This document shows, piece after piece, positions 49,994 through 58,827 of a stretch of 64,000 nt of DNA; positions within the stretch are counted from its first letter, which is position 1; each line of letters begins with the position of its first letter. The translations under genes were made by a program, and so were the position numbers. The DNA is taken from the NCBI GenBank assembly GCA_001664505.1, contig CP011806.1:564841-628840 (forward strand), read 5' to 3'. The stretch is from Acidobacteria bacterium Mor1. Its GTDB lineage: Bacteria > Acidobacteriota > Polarisedimenticolia > Polarisedimenticolales > Polarisedimenticolaceae. Below the pieces are notes generated by a model. It did not search any database. It was not told the DNA's origin and saw only the letters and a list, made by a program, of their open reading frames with translations.

Positions 49994-52737
49994 GCGAGAT
50001 CAGTCGCGTTGCGTTGTTCGGCAAGTTGAACCCGATCGGCTACAAGGCGATCGAGAGCGCGACGGTGTTCTGCAAGATGCGGGGGAACCCCTACGTCGAG
50101 CTGGTGCATTGGCTGCACCAGATCTTCGAGCTGCCGGACTCCGACGTCCATCGGATCGCCCGCCACTTCGGGCTGGAACCCTCCCGTCTCGCCGGAGACA
50201 TGACCGAGGCGCTGGATCGACTACCCAGGGGCTCGACGGCGGTCTCGGATCTTTCCTCCCACGTCGAGGAGGCGGTGGAGCGGGGCTGGGTCTACGGCAC
50301 GCTGATGTTCGGCGAGTCCCAGGTACGCACCGGGCATCTGGTCGTCGGCGTGATGAAGACCCGCGGGCTGCGCAACGCCCTGATGGCGGTTTCCAAGGAG
50401 TTCGACAAGATCAAGGTCGACACCCTGGTCGACGATCTGGGCTCGATCATCAGCGCTTCGCCCGAGGAGGCGATGACCTCCCAGGATGGTTCCCGGCTCG
50501 GCGCCGGCGGGGCTGCGGGTGGCGGCGAGGGAGCCACGGCTCCGGCGGCCATGGGCAAGCAGGAGGCGCTTGCTCAGTTTTCCGTGGACCTGACCGAACG
50601 GGCGCGCAAGGGGGAGATCGATCCGATCGTCGGCCGGGACGACGAGATCCGGCAGATCGTCGACATCCTGATGCGCCGCCGGCAGAACAACCCGATCCTG
50701 ACCGGCGAAGCCGGCGTGGGCAAGACCGCGGTGGTCGAGGGCTTCGCCCATCGCATCGCTTCCGGCGACGTGCCGCCGCCGCTCCGTGACGTGACCCTGC
50801 GAACCCTGGACGTCGGCTTGCTGCAGGCGGGGGCGAGCATGAAAGGGGAGTTCGAGAACCGGTTGCGCCAGGTGATCGAGGAGGTCCAATCCTCTCCCAA
50901 GCCGATCATCCTGTTCGTCGACGAGGCCCACACGTTGATCGGTGCGGGTGGTGCGGCGGGAACGGGCGATGCGGCCAACCTGCTCAAGCCGGCGCTTGCC
51001 CGGGGCACCCTGCGTACCGTCGCGGCGACCACCTGGGCCGAGTACAAGAAGCACATCGAGAAGGACCCGGCCCTGACCCGCCGTTTCCAGGTCGTCCAGG
51101 TCGGCGAGCCCAGCGAGGAAAAGGCGATCCTGATGATGCGGGCCATGGCCTCGATGATGGAGAAGCACCACAAGGTGCAGGTACTCGACGAGGCGCTGGA
51201 GTCGTCGGTTCGGCTGTCCCACCGCTACATTCCTGCGCGCCAGCTTCCAGACAAGTCGGTGAGCCTGCTCGATACGGCCAGCGCCCGGGTGGCGATCAGC
51301 CAGCATGCGGTGCCGGCGGAGGTCGAGGACTCCCGCCGTCGGATCGAGGCCCTGGAGACCGAGCTTCAGATCATCGCCCGGGAGCAGTCGGTCGGCATCG
51401 ACGCCAGCGCCCGGGAAGCGGATGCCCAGGAAAAGCTCGGTGCGGAGAAGGAACGGCTCACCGGTCTGGAACAACGCTGGGACGAAGAGAAGGCGCTGGT
51501 CGAGACGATTCTAGACTTGCGAGCGAAGCTGAGAGGGGACCTTGGAACCGTCGAGGGTACCGACTCCAGTCTGGAGCAGGCGGCCGAGGCAGAGCGGGAG
51601 AAGGCCGAGACGCCACCCGCCGCCGCCGAGCCGCTGTCGGATAGCGAGCGGGCCGGCCTGCGTGACGAGTTGGTCGCCGCCCAGGGCAAGCTCAGCGAAA
51701 TGCAGGGGGACTCGCCGCTGATCCTCCCGACCGTAGACGCCCAGGCGGTCGCCTCGGTGGTGGCGGACTGGACCGGCATCCCGGTCGGCCGCATGGTCAA
51801 GGACGAGGTTGCGGCGGTGCTCCGTCTGGCCGACAGCCTCAACGAACGGGTGATCGGGCAGCGTCATAGCCTGGAGATGATCTCCAAGCGGATCCAGACC
51901 TCCCGGGCGCAGCTCGACAATCCCAACAAACCGATCGGCGTTTTCCTGTTGGCGGGCCCCTCCGGGGTCGGAAAGACCGAGACTGCGCTTGCCCTGGCGG
52001 AATCGCTCTACGGCGGTGAGCAGAACGTGATCACCATCAACATGAGCGAGTTTCAGGAGGCCCACACGGTCTCGACCTTGAAGGGAGCGCCCCCCGGGTA
52101 TGTCGGCTACGGCGAAGGGGGTGTCCTGACCGAGGCGGTGCGGCGCAAGCCCTACAGCGTCGTGCTGCTGGACGAGGTCGAGAAAGCGCACTCGGACGTA
52201 CACGAAATCTTCTTTCAGGTGTTCGACAAGGGAGTCATGGAGGACGGCGAGGGCCGCATGATCGACTTCAAGAACACGCTGATCCTGCTGACCAGCAACG
52301 TCGGCAGCGACCTGATCATGAACATGTGTCAGGACCCGGATCTGATGCCCGAGCCCGACGGCATCGCCAAGGCGCTTCGCGAGCCCCTGCTGAAGGTGTT
52401 TCCGGCAGCGCTTCTCGGCCGGCTCGTGACGATCCCGTACTACCCGCTGAGCGACGAGATGATCGGCGAGATCACGCGCCTGCAGTTGCGCCGGATCGAG
52501 AAGCGGGTGCTGGAGAACCACAAAGTTCCCTTTACCTATGACGACGCGGTGATCGAGTTGATCGTCAGCCGCTGCAACGAGCTCGAGAGTGGCGGCCGGA
52601 TGATCGACGCGATCCTGACCAACACGCTGCTGCCGGCGGTGTCCGCCGAGGTGCTCGGCCGGATGACCCGTGGCGAGGGCATGCAGCGGGTGCACGTGAA
52701 CGTGGCCGAGGGTGAGTTCGGCTACGAGTTCGACTAG
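49990..52737 (+). CDS. tssH: T6SS AAA+ ATPase TssH (ClpV)
   Basis: This 915-residue ClpB-like unfoldase extracts and recycles the contracted sheath. It has an N-terminal Clp-N domain (about 5-150), Walker A GEAGVGKT near 238 with Walker B ILFVDEAHT, and a middle coiled coil around 430-540. The second AAA+ domain has Walker A GPSGVGKTE near 656 and Walker B VVLLDEVEKAH. The linker after the Clp-N domain is Gly/Ala-rich. The start follows from overlap with tssG (ATGA). ClpV marks a canonical T6SS. Confidence 0.96.
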   Translation: MSEISRVALFGKLNPIGYKAIESATVFCKMRGNPYVELVHWLHQIFELPDSDVHRIARHFGLEPSRLAGDMTEALDRLPRGSTAVSDLSSHVEEAVERGWVYGTLMFGESQVRTGHLVVGVMKTRGLRNALMAVSKEFDKIKVDTLVDDLGSIISASPEEAMTSQDGSRLGAGGAAGGGEGATAPAAMGKQEALAQFSVDLTERARKGEIDPIVGRDDEIRQIVDILMRRRQNNPILTGEAGVGKTAVVEGFAHRIASGDVPPPLRDVTLRTLDVGLLQAGASMKGEFENRLRQVIEEVQSSPKPIILFVDEAHTLIGAGGAAGTGDAANLLKPALARGTLRTVAATTWAEYKKHIEKDPALTRRFQVVQVGEPSEEKAILMMRAMASMMEKHHKVQVLDEALESSVRLSHRYIPARQLPDKSVSLLDTASARVAISQHAVPAEVEDSRRRIEALETELQIIAREQSVGIDASAREADAQEKLGAEKERLTGLEQRWDEEKALVETILDLRAKLRGDLGTVEGTDSSLEQAAEAEREKAETPPAAAEPLSDSERAGLRDELVAAQGKLSEMQGDSPLILPTVDAQAVASVVADWTGIPVGRMVKDEVAAVLRLADSLNERVIGQRHSLEMISKRIQTSRAQLDNPNKPIGVFLLAGPSGVGKTETALALAESLYGGEQNVITINMSEFQEAHTVSTLKGAPPGYVGYGEGGVLTEAVRRKPYSVVLLDEVEKAHSDVHEIFFQVFDKGVMEDGEGRMIDFKNTLILLTSNVGSDLIMNMCQDPDLMPEPDGIAKALREPLLKVFPAALLGRLVTIPYYPLSDEMIGEITRLQLRRIEKRVLENHKVPFTYDDAVIELIVSRCNELESGGRMIDAILTNTLLPAVSAEVLGRMTRGEGMQRVHVNVAEGEFGYEFD

Positions 52738-52779
52738 CGAACGCGTCCGGCGGGACGCCGGGCATTCAGGAGGCTGACC

Positions 52780-53340
52780 ATGGCGGGTAGTGTGAAGTTC
52801 GAGGGTTTCTCGGCGACCGAGACCCAGGACCTGGTCCGGGCGTTCGAGTTGATGAAAGACGGTTCACGAAAGGCGAAGACCGCACTGCTGGGCGGTGATC
52901 TGAGCGCCTTCAACAAGTGGTTCGACAGCACCGGCACGCGGTCGCACCTGATGAAGGTCAGCACGATCATCAAGGAGGTCGACGACGCGATCCAGAATCG
53001 CTCGATCACCTTCGCCAACGCGTCGGGCAACAAGGTCGACAAGGAAGAAGGGGGGCTCTGCGGCTACGTCTGGCTGATCCAGACCCGCAGCCCCGGTGAT
53101 GCCTTCAGTAGCGCCGCCCACTTCGGCAGCGGCATGCGGGTGATGATGGTCATGCGGACCCACCGGACTCTCGGCGATCTGGCCGAGACGATGTACCACG
53201 AACTCAGCCACAAGGTCGGCGGCACCAAGGACATCACCTACAAGAAGGCCACCTGTCAGGGCAACGCTTCGGCCAATCCTCAGCTCGCGGCGCTCAACGC
53301 CGAGAACTACAACCTGTTTCTCCGGGAGTACCTGAGCTGA
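52780..53340 (+). CDS. M35-like (aspzincin) metallopeptidase, candidate T6SS effector
   Basis: This 186-residue protein has no signal peptide. The zinc motif HELSH is at residues 140-144, followed by GTKD with Asp151, the third ligand of aspzincins, and then a Tyr. The downstream NAENYNLFLREYL matches the C-terminal helix of the deuterolysin / Lys-specific endopeptidase (M35) domain. The N-terminal half has no known domain. Its place straight after clpV, 42 bases away and before a TPR-methyltransferase, makes it a candidate secreted effector. Loading could be through Hcp because the protein is small. No obvious immunity gene is adjacent. Alternatively it could act in the producing cell. Confidence 0.75.
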   Translation: MAGSVKFEGFSATETQDLVRAFELMKDGSRKAKTALLGGDLSAFNKWFDSTGTRSHLMKVSTIIKEVDDAIQNRSITFANASGNKVDKEEGGLCGYVWLIQTRSPGDAFSSAAHFGSGMRVMMVMRTHRTLGDLAETMYHELSHKVGGTKDITYKKATCQGNASANPQLAALNAENYNLFLREYLS

Positions 53341-54647
53341 TGGGAGAGCGGCCCGTCTGGGCCGACACGCTCGAGGGGGCGGTCTCCCTACACCAGAAGG
53401 GTGACCTGGATGGAGCGGCTACGGCGTATCTGCAGGTGCTGCAGGTTGCGCCCGACCAGCCCGACGCGCTGCACTTCCTCGGTGTGCTCGAGCACCAACG
53501 CGGAGAGAGCGAAGCCGGCATCCGGCGGATCCAGCGCGCCATCGCGCTGCGGCCGGAGCATGCCGACATGCACAACAACCTGGGGAACCTGTTTAAGGAG
53601 CTGGATCGGACCGACGACGCCGCCCGGTGCTATCAAGAGGCGATTCGATTGGAACCCAGGGCCTCTCATGCGCATCAGAACTACGCGGTGGTGTTGCGCC
53701 GGGCCGGGCGCCACGAGGAAGCGGTAGCTTCCTACGATCGCGCGTTGGCCCTGGATCCGTTGGCCGGAGATACCCACTACAACCGGGGAAACGCGCTGCG
53801 GGAGATGGGCCGGTTCCATGAGGCCGCCGTGGCCTATGCCCGGGCCGCCGAGCTCGATCCGGACAACACCCGGGCGTACACCAATCTCGGGCAGGCGCTC
53901 TACCGGCTCGGCCAGATCAAGGAAGCGGGGCGCGTATTCGAAGCCTGGCTGGAGAAGGAACCGGGGAACCCGGTCGCGGAACACATGCGCGCTGCCTGCA
54001 GTGGAGAGAATCTTCCCGACCGCGCTTCCGACGGCTACGTCACCCGGGTGTTCGACAGCTTCGCCGGCTCCTTCGACGAGAACCTGCGCAATCTGGAGTA
54101 CCGGGCACCCGAGCTCGTGGCCGACGCGTTGGAGAGGCATGCCGCCGCGGAGGGGCTGTCGATTCTCGACGCCGGCTGCGGGACCGGCCTTTGCGCGCCG
54201 TTACTCCGTTCGCGAGCGGCGCGCCTGGTCGGCGTGGACCTCTCCCGGGGCATGCTGGCCGAGGCGCAGAAACGAGGCGGCTACGATGCCCTGGCCGAAG
54301 GGGAATTGACGGCCTACCTCGAGGGCCGATCCGGGGAATTCGATGCCGTGGTCTCCGCCGATACGTTGGTCTACTTCGGCGACCTTTCGGCCTTCCTCGC
54401 CGCCGCTCACGGCGCCTTGCGGCCGGGGGGGCGCCTGATCTTCACCGTCGAGAAAGCCGAAGACGCCGACGGGTTCCGCCTCAACCCACACGGCCGGTAC
54501 GCCCACGGGGGGAGCTACCTGGAAGGGGCTCTCGCCGCGGCCGGGCTCGAGCTGTTGGAGATGGCCGAGGAGCACCTACGCAAGGAGGCCGGCCGTCCCG
54601 TCGAGGGCTTCGTCGTTTGCGCCGGGCGCGGATCGGCGGCGGGATGA
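53340..54647 (+). CDS. TPR-repeat methyltransferase
   Basis: This is a 435-residue soluble protein. About six tetratricopeptide repeats fill residues 10-215 (HNNLGNLFKELDRTDDAARCYQEAIRLEP and similar). They are followed by a class I SAM-dependent methyltransferase with motif I LDAGCGTG near 275, VGVDLS and DAVVSADTLVYFGDL. Such TPR-methyltransferase fusions modify a protein or small-molecule partner bound by the TPR. Its start overlaps the M35 stop by 1 base (TGATG), so it is co-translated with the peptidase. Its link to the T6SS is by position only. Confidence 0.8.
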   Translation: MGERPVWADTLEGAVSLHQKGDLDGAATAYLQVLQVAPDQPDALHFLGVLEHQRGESEAGIRRIQRAIALRPEHADMHNNLGNLFKELDRTDDAARCYQEAIRLEPRASHAHQNYAVVLRRAGRHEEAVASYDRALALDPLAGDTHYNRGNALREMGRFHEAAVAYARAAELDPDNTRAYTNLGQALYRLGQIKEAGRVFEAWLEKEPGNPVAEHMRAACSGENLPDRASDGYVTRVFDSFAGSFDENLRNLEYRAPELVADALERHAAAEGLSILDAGCGTGLCAPLLRSRAARLVGVDLSRGMLAEAQKRGGYDALAEGELTAYLEGRSGEFDAVVSADTLVYFGDLSAFLAAAHGALRPGGRLIFTVEKAEDADGFRLNPHGRYAHGGSYLEGALAAAGLELLEMAEEHLRKEAGRPVEGFVVCAGRGSAAG

Positions 54648-54664
54648 CGGCCCGGGTGGAGTGT

Positions 54665-56083
54665 TCAGCTCCAGGGGCCGGCAAGCGGGGTCGCCGGTTG
54701 GGCGACCGACTGAAAGCGAAGCAGTCTGGCCGCGTTGCTGTGGGCATGGCTCATCACGGGCATCAGTCCCCGCGCCAGCAGGTCGGTGGCCATCGCCTCG
54801 GGCATCAGGATCTCGGCGCAGGGTTGCAGCCGTTGCTCGCCGTCGACATCCCGGACGTACGCGGGAAGGTCGGTCCAATCCAGCTCGCCCAGGGGGGAGC
54901 CGTGCCGGCCTTCGTTGCGGAATCCCCGGCCGAGGAGCAGGCCGCAGGCAATCGCCGCGGAGCCCCAGAGCAGGGCGTCGCTCCCGCCGCCGTCGATCTC
55001 CTCGAAGGGAAAGGAGTCGATCGGATCCGCTGCAGCACCGTAGGGGTTGCGCAGCAGGATCCGGGGCAACATCAGGCCGACATGGGCCGCCGCCGGCTCC
55101 AGGCGGAAGCGGTTCCAGTCGGCCAGAGCCGGATCGTCGGCAGGAATCGGGGATCCGTCGGTCAGTCGCTTCATGCCCAGGAGCGCCGGCGAGGCGGTCG
55201 CGATGCAGCTCAGGCCCGCCCGGCCCGCGGTCTCGCCCAGGCGCCGCAGGAGTTCGAGGTCATCGGTGCCCGTGCCGAAGGCGCGGTCGAGCAACACTAC
55301 CGACCAGGGCTCGTCTCCGTGGGCGGCGGGTTGAAGCAGGGCATCGAGTGCGGTCGCCGGGTCGATCCCGTGAACGTTGGCAATGGCGAGCTGGAGTTCG
55401 TCGTCGAGTTCCACCCCGTGAATCAGGCTGTCGATGGACCGCCAGGTCGCTTCCAGGCTGCGAAAGTCCGGTTGGGCGAGAAGCCGGCGCAAGAGCAGCG
55501 CAGCGTCGGACTGAATCCGCTCACGCAGCGCTGCCGGTTCCGTGGGAGCAGGGGAGGTCGCCGCCCCGGCCAGACGTCGAACCAGATCGGAGACGTCGGG
55601 CCGGCCGGGCGTCGGCGCCTGGCCCTTTGGTTTCCCCAGCAGACGGCTGAGAGTGTCGGCGTCGTCCTCCGCCGCCCCGGCCTCGGCCGCGGGCTCCGCA
55701 GCGGGAACCGGATCGGCGTCGCCGAGTTCGCGTGCCAGCCGCGCCGCGCCCTCGGGGTCCCGCAGCTGATCGCGCCGGGCCCGGTACGCCGCGAAGGCTT
55801 CGGCCCGGGATACGAGGGTGTCGGGGTGGAAGTCCTCGATGGACCGGATCGTCCAGGGTGCTCCCCCGAGGTCGACGGCCGGTGCGATCGCTCCCAGGCG
55901 GCTCTCGAAGTTGTCGAGGTCGACCATCATCGCCCGGCAATCCACCGGAGCTGCCTTCGAGGGCGTCCCCGGGCCGCTGAGGTTCGCCAGCAGCAGAATG
56001 CGGAAGGGGCGGGTCTCCGTCGGGTCGGCGCGCCGGTCCGAGGAACGTCCCGGTCCGAAACCGAATTCGAGTCGCGGGGGCAT
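54665..56083 (-). CDS. TssB-TssC fusion-like sheath protein
   Basis: This 472-residue protein is encoded on the opposite strand inside the T6SS locus. The first about 125 residues resemble TssB: RPFRILLLANLSG, a VDLDNFESRLGAIAP segment and IEDFHPDTLVSRAE. A Pro/Ala/Glu-rich linker of about 85 residues comes next. Residues about 210-470 resemble TssC: LLRRLLAQPDFRSLEATWRSID, HVGLMLPRILLRNPYGAAADPID and the C-terminal MPVMSHAHSNAARLLRF. The C-terminal TssC sheath-interaction segment is not seen. It is therefore a single-chain, short sheath homologue distinct from the tssB and tssC of this locus. It could cap, seed or regulate the sheath. The start has AGGTGA just upstream. Confidence 0.7.
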   Translation of the reverse strand: MPPRLEFGFGPGRSSDRRADPTETRPFRILLLANLSGPGTPSKAAPVDCRAMMVDLDNFESRLGAIAPAVDLGGAPWTIRSIEDFHPDTLVSRAEAFAAYRARRDQLRDPEGAARLARELGDADPVPAAEPAAEAGAAEDDADTLSRLLGKPKGQAPTPGRPDVSDLVRRLAGAATSPAPTEPAALRERIQSDAALLLRRLLAQPDFRSLEATWRSIDSLIHGVELDDELQLAIANVHGIDPATALDALLQPAAHGDEPWSVVLLDRAFGTGTDDLELLRRLGETAGRAGLSCIATASPALLGMKRLTDGSPIPADDPALADWNRFRLEPAAAHVGLMLPRILLRNPYGAAADPIDSFPFEEIDGGGSDALLWGSAAIACGLLLGRGFRNEGRHGSPLGELDWTDLPAYVRDVDGEQRLQPCAEILMPEAMATDLLARGLMPVMSHAHSNAARLLRFQSVAQPATPLAGPWS

Positions 56084-56185
56084 GATCACCTCGCCTGGGC
56101 CCGATCTGGCCGGTGTCGGGCGGAAATCCTGCGGCATGAGGGCCGAGCGGCACGATCGTCGCTTGGTTTTTCGAGGCCGCGACCG

Positions 56186-56242
56186 GATTGTAACGCGTCC
56201 TTCCGTCCGTCCGTCGGCGGAAGCGGTGTATCCGTTACAATC
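56186..56242. promoter_or_regulatory. Inverted repeat between divergent sheath-like gene and vgrG
   Basis: GATTGTAACG (56186-56195) and CGTTACAATC (56233-56242) are exact inverted repeats, 37 bases apart. Each arm contains TACAAT reading outward toward its gene, a -10-like hexamer, but neither has a good -35. Matching -10 elements or a shared regulator site are both possible. The spacer includes CCGT repeats. Confidence 0.45.
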
Positions 56243-56280
56243 GCAGTTCACAACCCGGACACCGTGCCCGGAGGCAATCG

Positions 56281-58827
56281 ATGAGCATTCAGTCGGAACG
56301 ACCGGTCGAGATCAAGACCCCCCTGGGCGCCGATGTACTGCTGATCAAGCAGATGACCGGCCGGGAGGAACTCGGCCGCCTGTTCCATTACGAACTCGAA
56401 GTCGTATCCACGGATCCGGCCATCGCCATTCCCGACCTGCTGGGCCAACCGGTCACGATCCGGATGGATCTGGCCGACGACGAGGAACGTTTCTTCAACG
56501 GCTTCGTCAGCGCCTGTTCCCAGGGTGGAGCCGACGGTCGTTTCTTCAGCTACCGGCTGAGCGTCCGGCCCTGGCTATGGTTCCTGACCCGCACCGCCGA
56601 CTGCCGCATCTTCCAGGAAAAGACCGTCCCCGACATCATCAAGGAGGTCTTCCGCGAGCACGGGTTCACCGACTTCGAGGAATCTCTATCGGGGTCCTAC
56701 CGAACCTGGGAGTACTGCGTTCAGTACCGGGAGACCGACTTCAACTTCGTCAGCCGGCTGATGGAGCAGGAAGGGATCTACTACTACTTCAAGCACCAGG
56801 ACGGGAAGCACACCCTGGTGCTGGCCGATTCCTACAGCGCCCACAGCCTGGTCGCCGGGGAAGAGGTGCCCTTCTTCAACGCCGACGACAAGGATGTCGT
56901 CGACCGGGACCACATCCTCAGTTGGCACCTGTCCCAGAAGGTGCAGCCCGGGGTGTACGCCCTCAACGACTACGACTTCGAGAAGCCGAAGGCCAGCCTC
57001 GAGACAAAATCCAGTGTGTCTCGGGATCACGCCCAGGCAGAGCACGAGATCTACGACTATCCCGGCGAGTACGTGGTGGCCGGCGACGGAGAGAACTACG
57101 TCAAGGCCCGGATCGAGGAGGTCCATGCCGGCTACGAGATCGTCGAGGCGGAGGCCAACGCCCGGGTGCTCGCTTGCGGGGCGCTGGTCAAGATCTCCGA
57201 CCACCCGCGGGAAGATCAGAACCGGGAGTACCTGATCACTTCGGCCCAGTATCAAATCGGGGTCGGAGGCTATGAGAGCGGTGATGGCGGAGCCAAGGCC
57301 ACCTTTCAGGTGAGCATCGGCGCGATCGACTCCAAGACACCCTACCGAGCGGCGCGGACCACCCCGAAGCCGGTGGTCCAGGGTCCGCAGACCGGCGTCG
57401 TGGTCGGGAAGGCCGGAGAGCAGGTCTGGACCGACAAGTACGGCCGGGTCAAGGTGCAGTTCCACTGGGACCGGTACAGCAAGGGGGACGAGAACAGCTC
57501 CTGCTGGGTGCGGGTCTCGCAGAACTCCGCGGGCAAGAACTGGGGCTCGATGTTCATGCCCCACATCGGCCACGAGGTGATCGTCGAGTTCCTCGAAGGG
57601 GATCCCGACCGCCCGATCGTGACCGGCCGGGTCTACAACGGCGAGAACATGCCGCCGCTGACCCTGCCCGACCATCAGTACGTCAGCATCCTGCGCGATC
57701 ATTTCGGCAACGAGCTGCAGTTCAACGGAACTCCGGGCTCGGAGAACGTGATCCTGCGCTCCCCGAACCACCAATCGGGTATCGCTCTGGGCAACAGTAC
57801 CGTCAGCTGGACCGCCAGCGACGACCGCAAGATAACCATCGGCAACAGCAACAGCACGACCTACGGAGATACGCGTTCCAAACAGGTCGGCGATTCGGCC
57901 TCGGTGAAGTACGGCGCCAGCTACAGCTGGGGCATGGGCCATACGGCCTCGGCCTTCGTCGGCGGCAAGTTCGACGTGTTCGGCGGCGTGTCTTTGGGCT
58001 TCAGTGTGGCGGCCAAGGTCGACTTCGGCGGCGGCACCAAGGTCAGCTACTGGAAGGGGCCGGATATCTCCCTGGGGGCGTCGCAGTTCATCAAGAGCGT
58101 CGACAAGGACATCACCCTCGATTCCAACCAGGTGCTGCGCCTGGTCGCCGGTCCCAACGACGAGGCCAAGATCACCATGGCCAAGGACGGGATCGACATC
58201 CTGTTCGGCAAGGCGGGGCCCGCAGCGGTGGACTCCTCGCTCAAGAGTGGCGCCAAGGCGGCGGTTATCGCCGCCGCCGGGTATGCGGCCGCGATGGGAG
58301 GGTCGCTGGCGGCCAACTACTCGGGGCTGCTGAGTCAGAAGTCGGCGGCCGAGGCCGCAGAAAATGCCCAGAACCCCGACGGATCTCACATCCTGTCGGC
58401 CAGCGACCGCACCAAGTGCGCCGAGCTGAAGGGCGAGGACTGGGAGTGGGACCGCAACTGGGCCGACTACACCGCATTGAGCGTCGCCGGCGTCATGCCG
58501 GTGGTGCTGGCGGGCCTGAGTCTGGCCAAGAAGTGGAAGAGCCGGCAGTCCGAGGCCGCGGGCCAGGGAGCCGACACCTCGTCGGTGGTGCACGGCTTCA
58601 TGAAGTTCACCGACAAGTTCGTCCAGATCCAGTCCGGGGACGAGAACTTCATCAAGCTGACCAAGGGCAAGAAGACGATCGGGGTCGTGGCGGGCAACGA
58701 CTTCATCGTGGTCGCCAAAAACGAGATCAAGCTGCGCTCGAAGAGCGGCAAGGCGCTTCAGATCAAGGTCAGTGAGGCGGTGTTCGACGCGGTGATCCAA
58801 CACAACAACCTGACCGTCAAGAAGTAA
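56281..58827 (+). CDS. vgrG: T6SS spike protein VgrG (TssI) with C-terminal extension
   Basis: This 848-residue protein is the spike trimer subunit. The gp27-like and gp44-like domains cover about 1-360, with GREELGRLFHYELEVVS, RLMEQEGIYYYFKH and DYDFEKPKASL. A gp5-like OB-fold at about 370-455 has DKYGRVKVQFHWD, WVRVSQNSAGKNWGSMFMPHIGHEVIVEF and GDPDRPIVTGRVYN. From about 460 to 600 a beta-helix-like needle follows. The last about 200 residues form an extension with two hydrophobic stretches (AAVIAAAGYAAAMGG and ALSVAGVMPVVLAGLSLA) and a beta tail. The extension resembles no effector family known to me. vgrG starts the cargo block and its stop overlaps the next start (TAATG). Confidence 0.95.
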   Translation: MSIQSERPVEIKTPLGADVLLIKQMTGREELGRLFHYELEVVSTDPAIAIPDLLGQPVTIRMDLADDEERFFNGFVSACSQGGADGRFFSYRLSVRPWLWFLTRTADCRIFQEKTVPDIIKEVFREHGFTDFEESLSGSYRTWEYCVQYRETDFNFVSRLMEQEGIYYYFKHQDGKHTLVLADSYSAHSLVAGEEVPFFNADDKDVVDRDHILSWHLSQKVQPGVYALNDYDFEKPKASLETKSSVSRDHAQAEHEIYDYPGEYVVAGDGENYVKARIEEVHAGYEIVEAEANARVLACGALVKISDHPREDQNREYLITSAQYQIGVGGYESGDGGAKATFQVSIGAIDSKTPYRAARTTPKPVVQGPQTGVVVGKAGEQVWTDKYGRVKVQFHWDRYSKGDENSSCWVRVSQNSAGKNWGSMFMPHIGHEVIVEFLEGDPDRPIVTGRVYNGENMPPLTLPDHQYVSILRDHFGNELQFNGTPGSENVILRSPNHQSGIALGNSTVSWTASDDRKITIGNSNSTTYGDTRSKQVGDSASVKYGASYSWGMGHTASAFVGGKFDVFGGVSLGFSVAAKVDFGGGTKVSYWKGPDISLGASQFIKSVDKDITLDSNQVLRLVAGPNDEAKITMAKDGIDILFGKAGPAAVDSSLKSGAKAAVIAAAGYAAAMGGSLAANYSGLLSQKSAAEAAENAQNPDGSHILSASDRTKCAELKGEDWEWDRNWADYTALSVAGVMPVVLAGLSLAKKWKSRQSEAAGQGADTSSVVHGFMKFTDKFVQIQSGDENFIKLTKGKKTIGVVAGNDFIVVAKNEIKLRSKSGKALQIKVSEAVFDAVIQHNNLTVKK

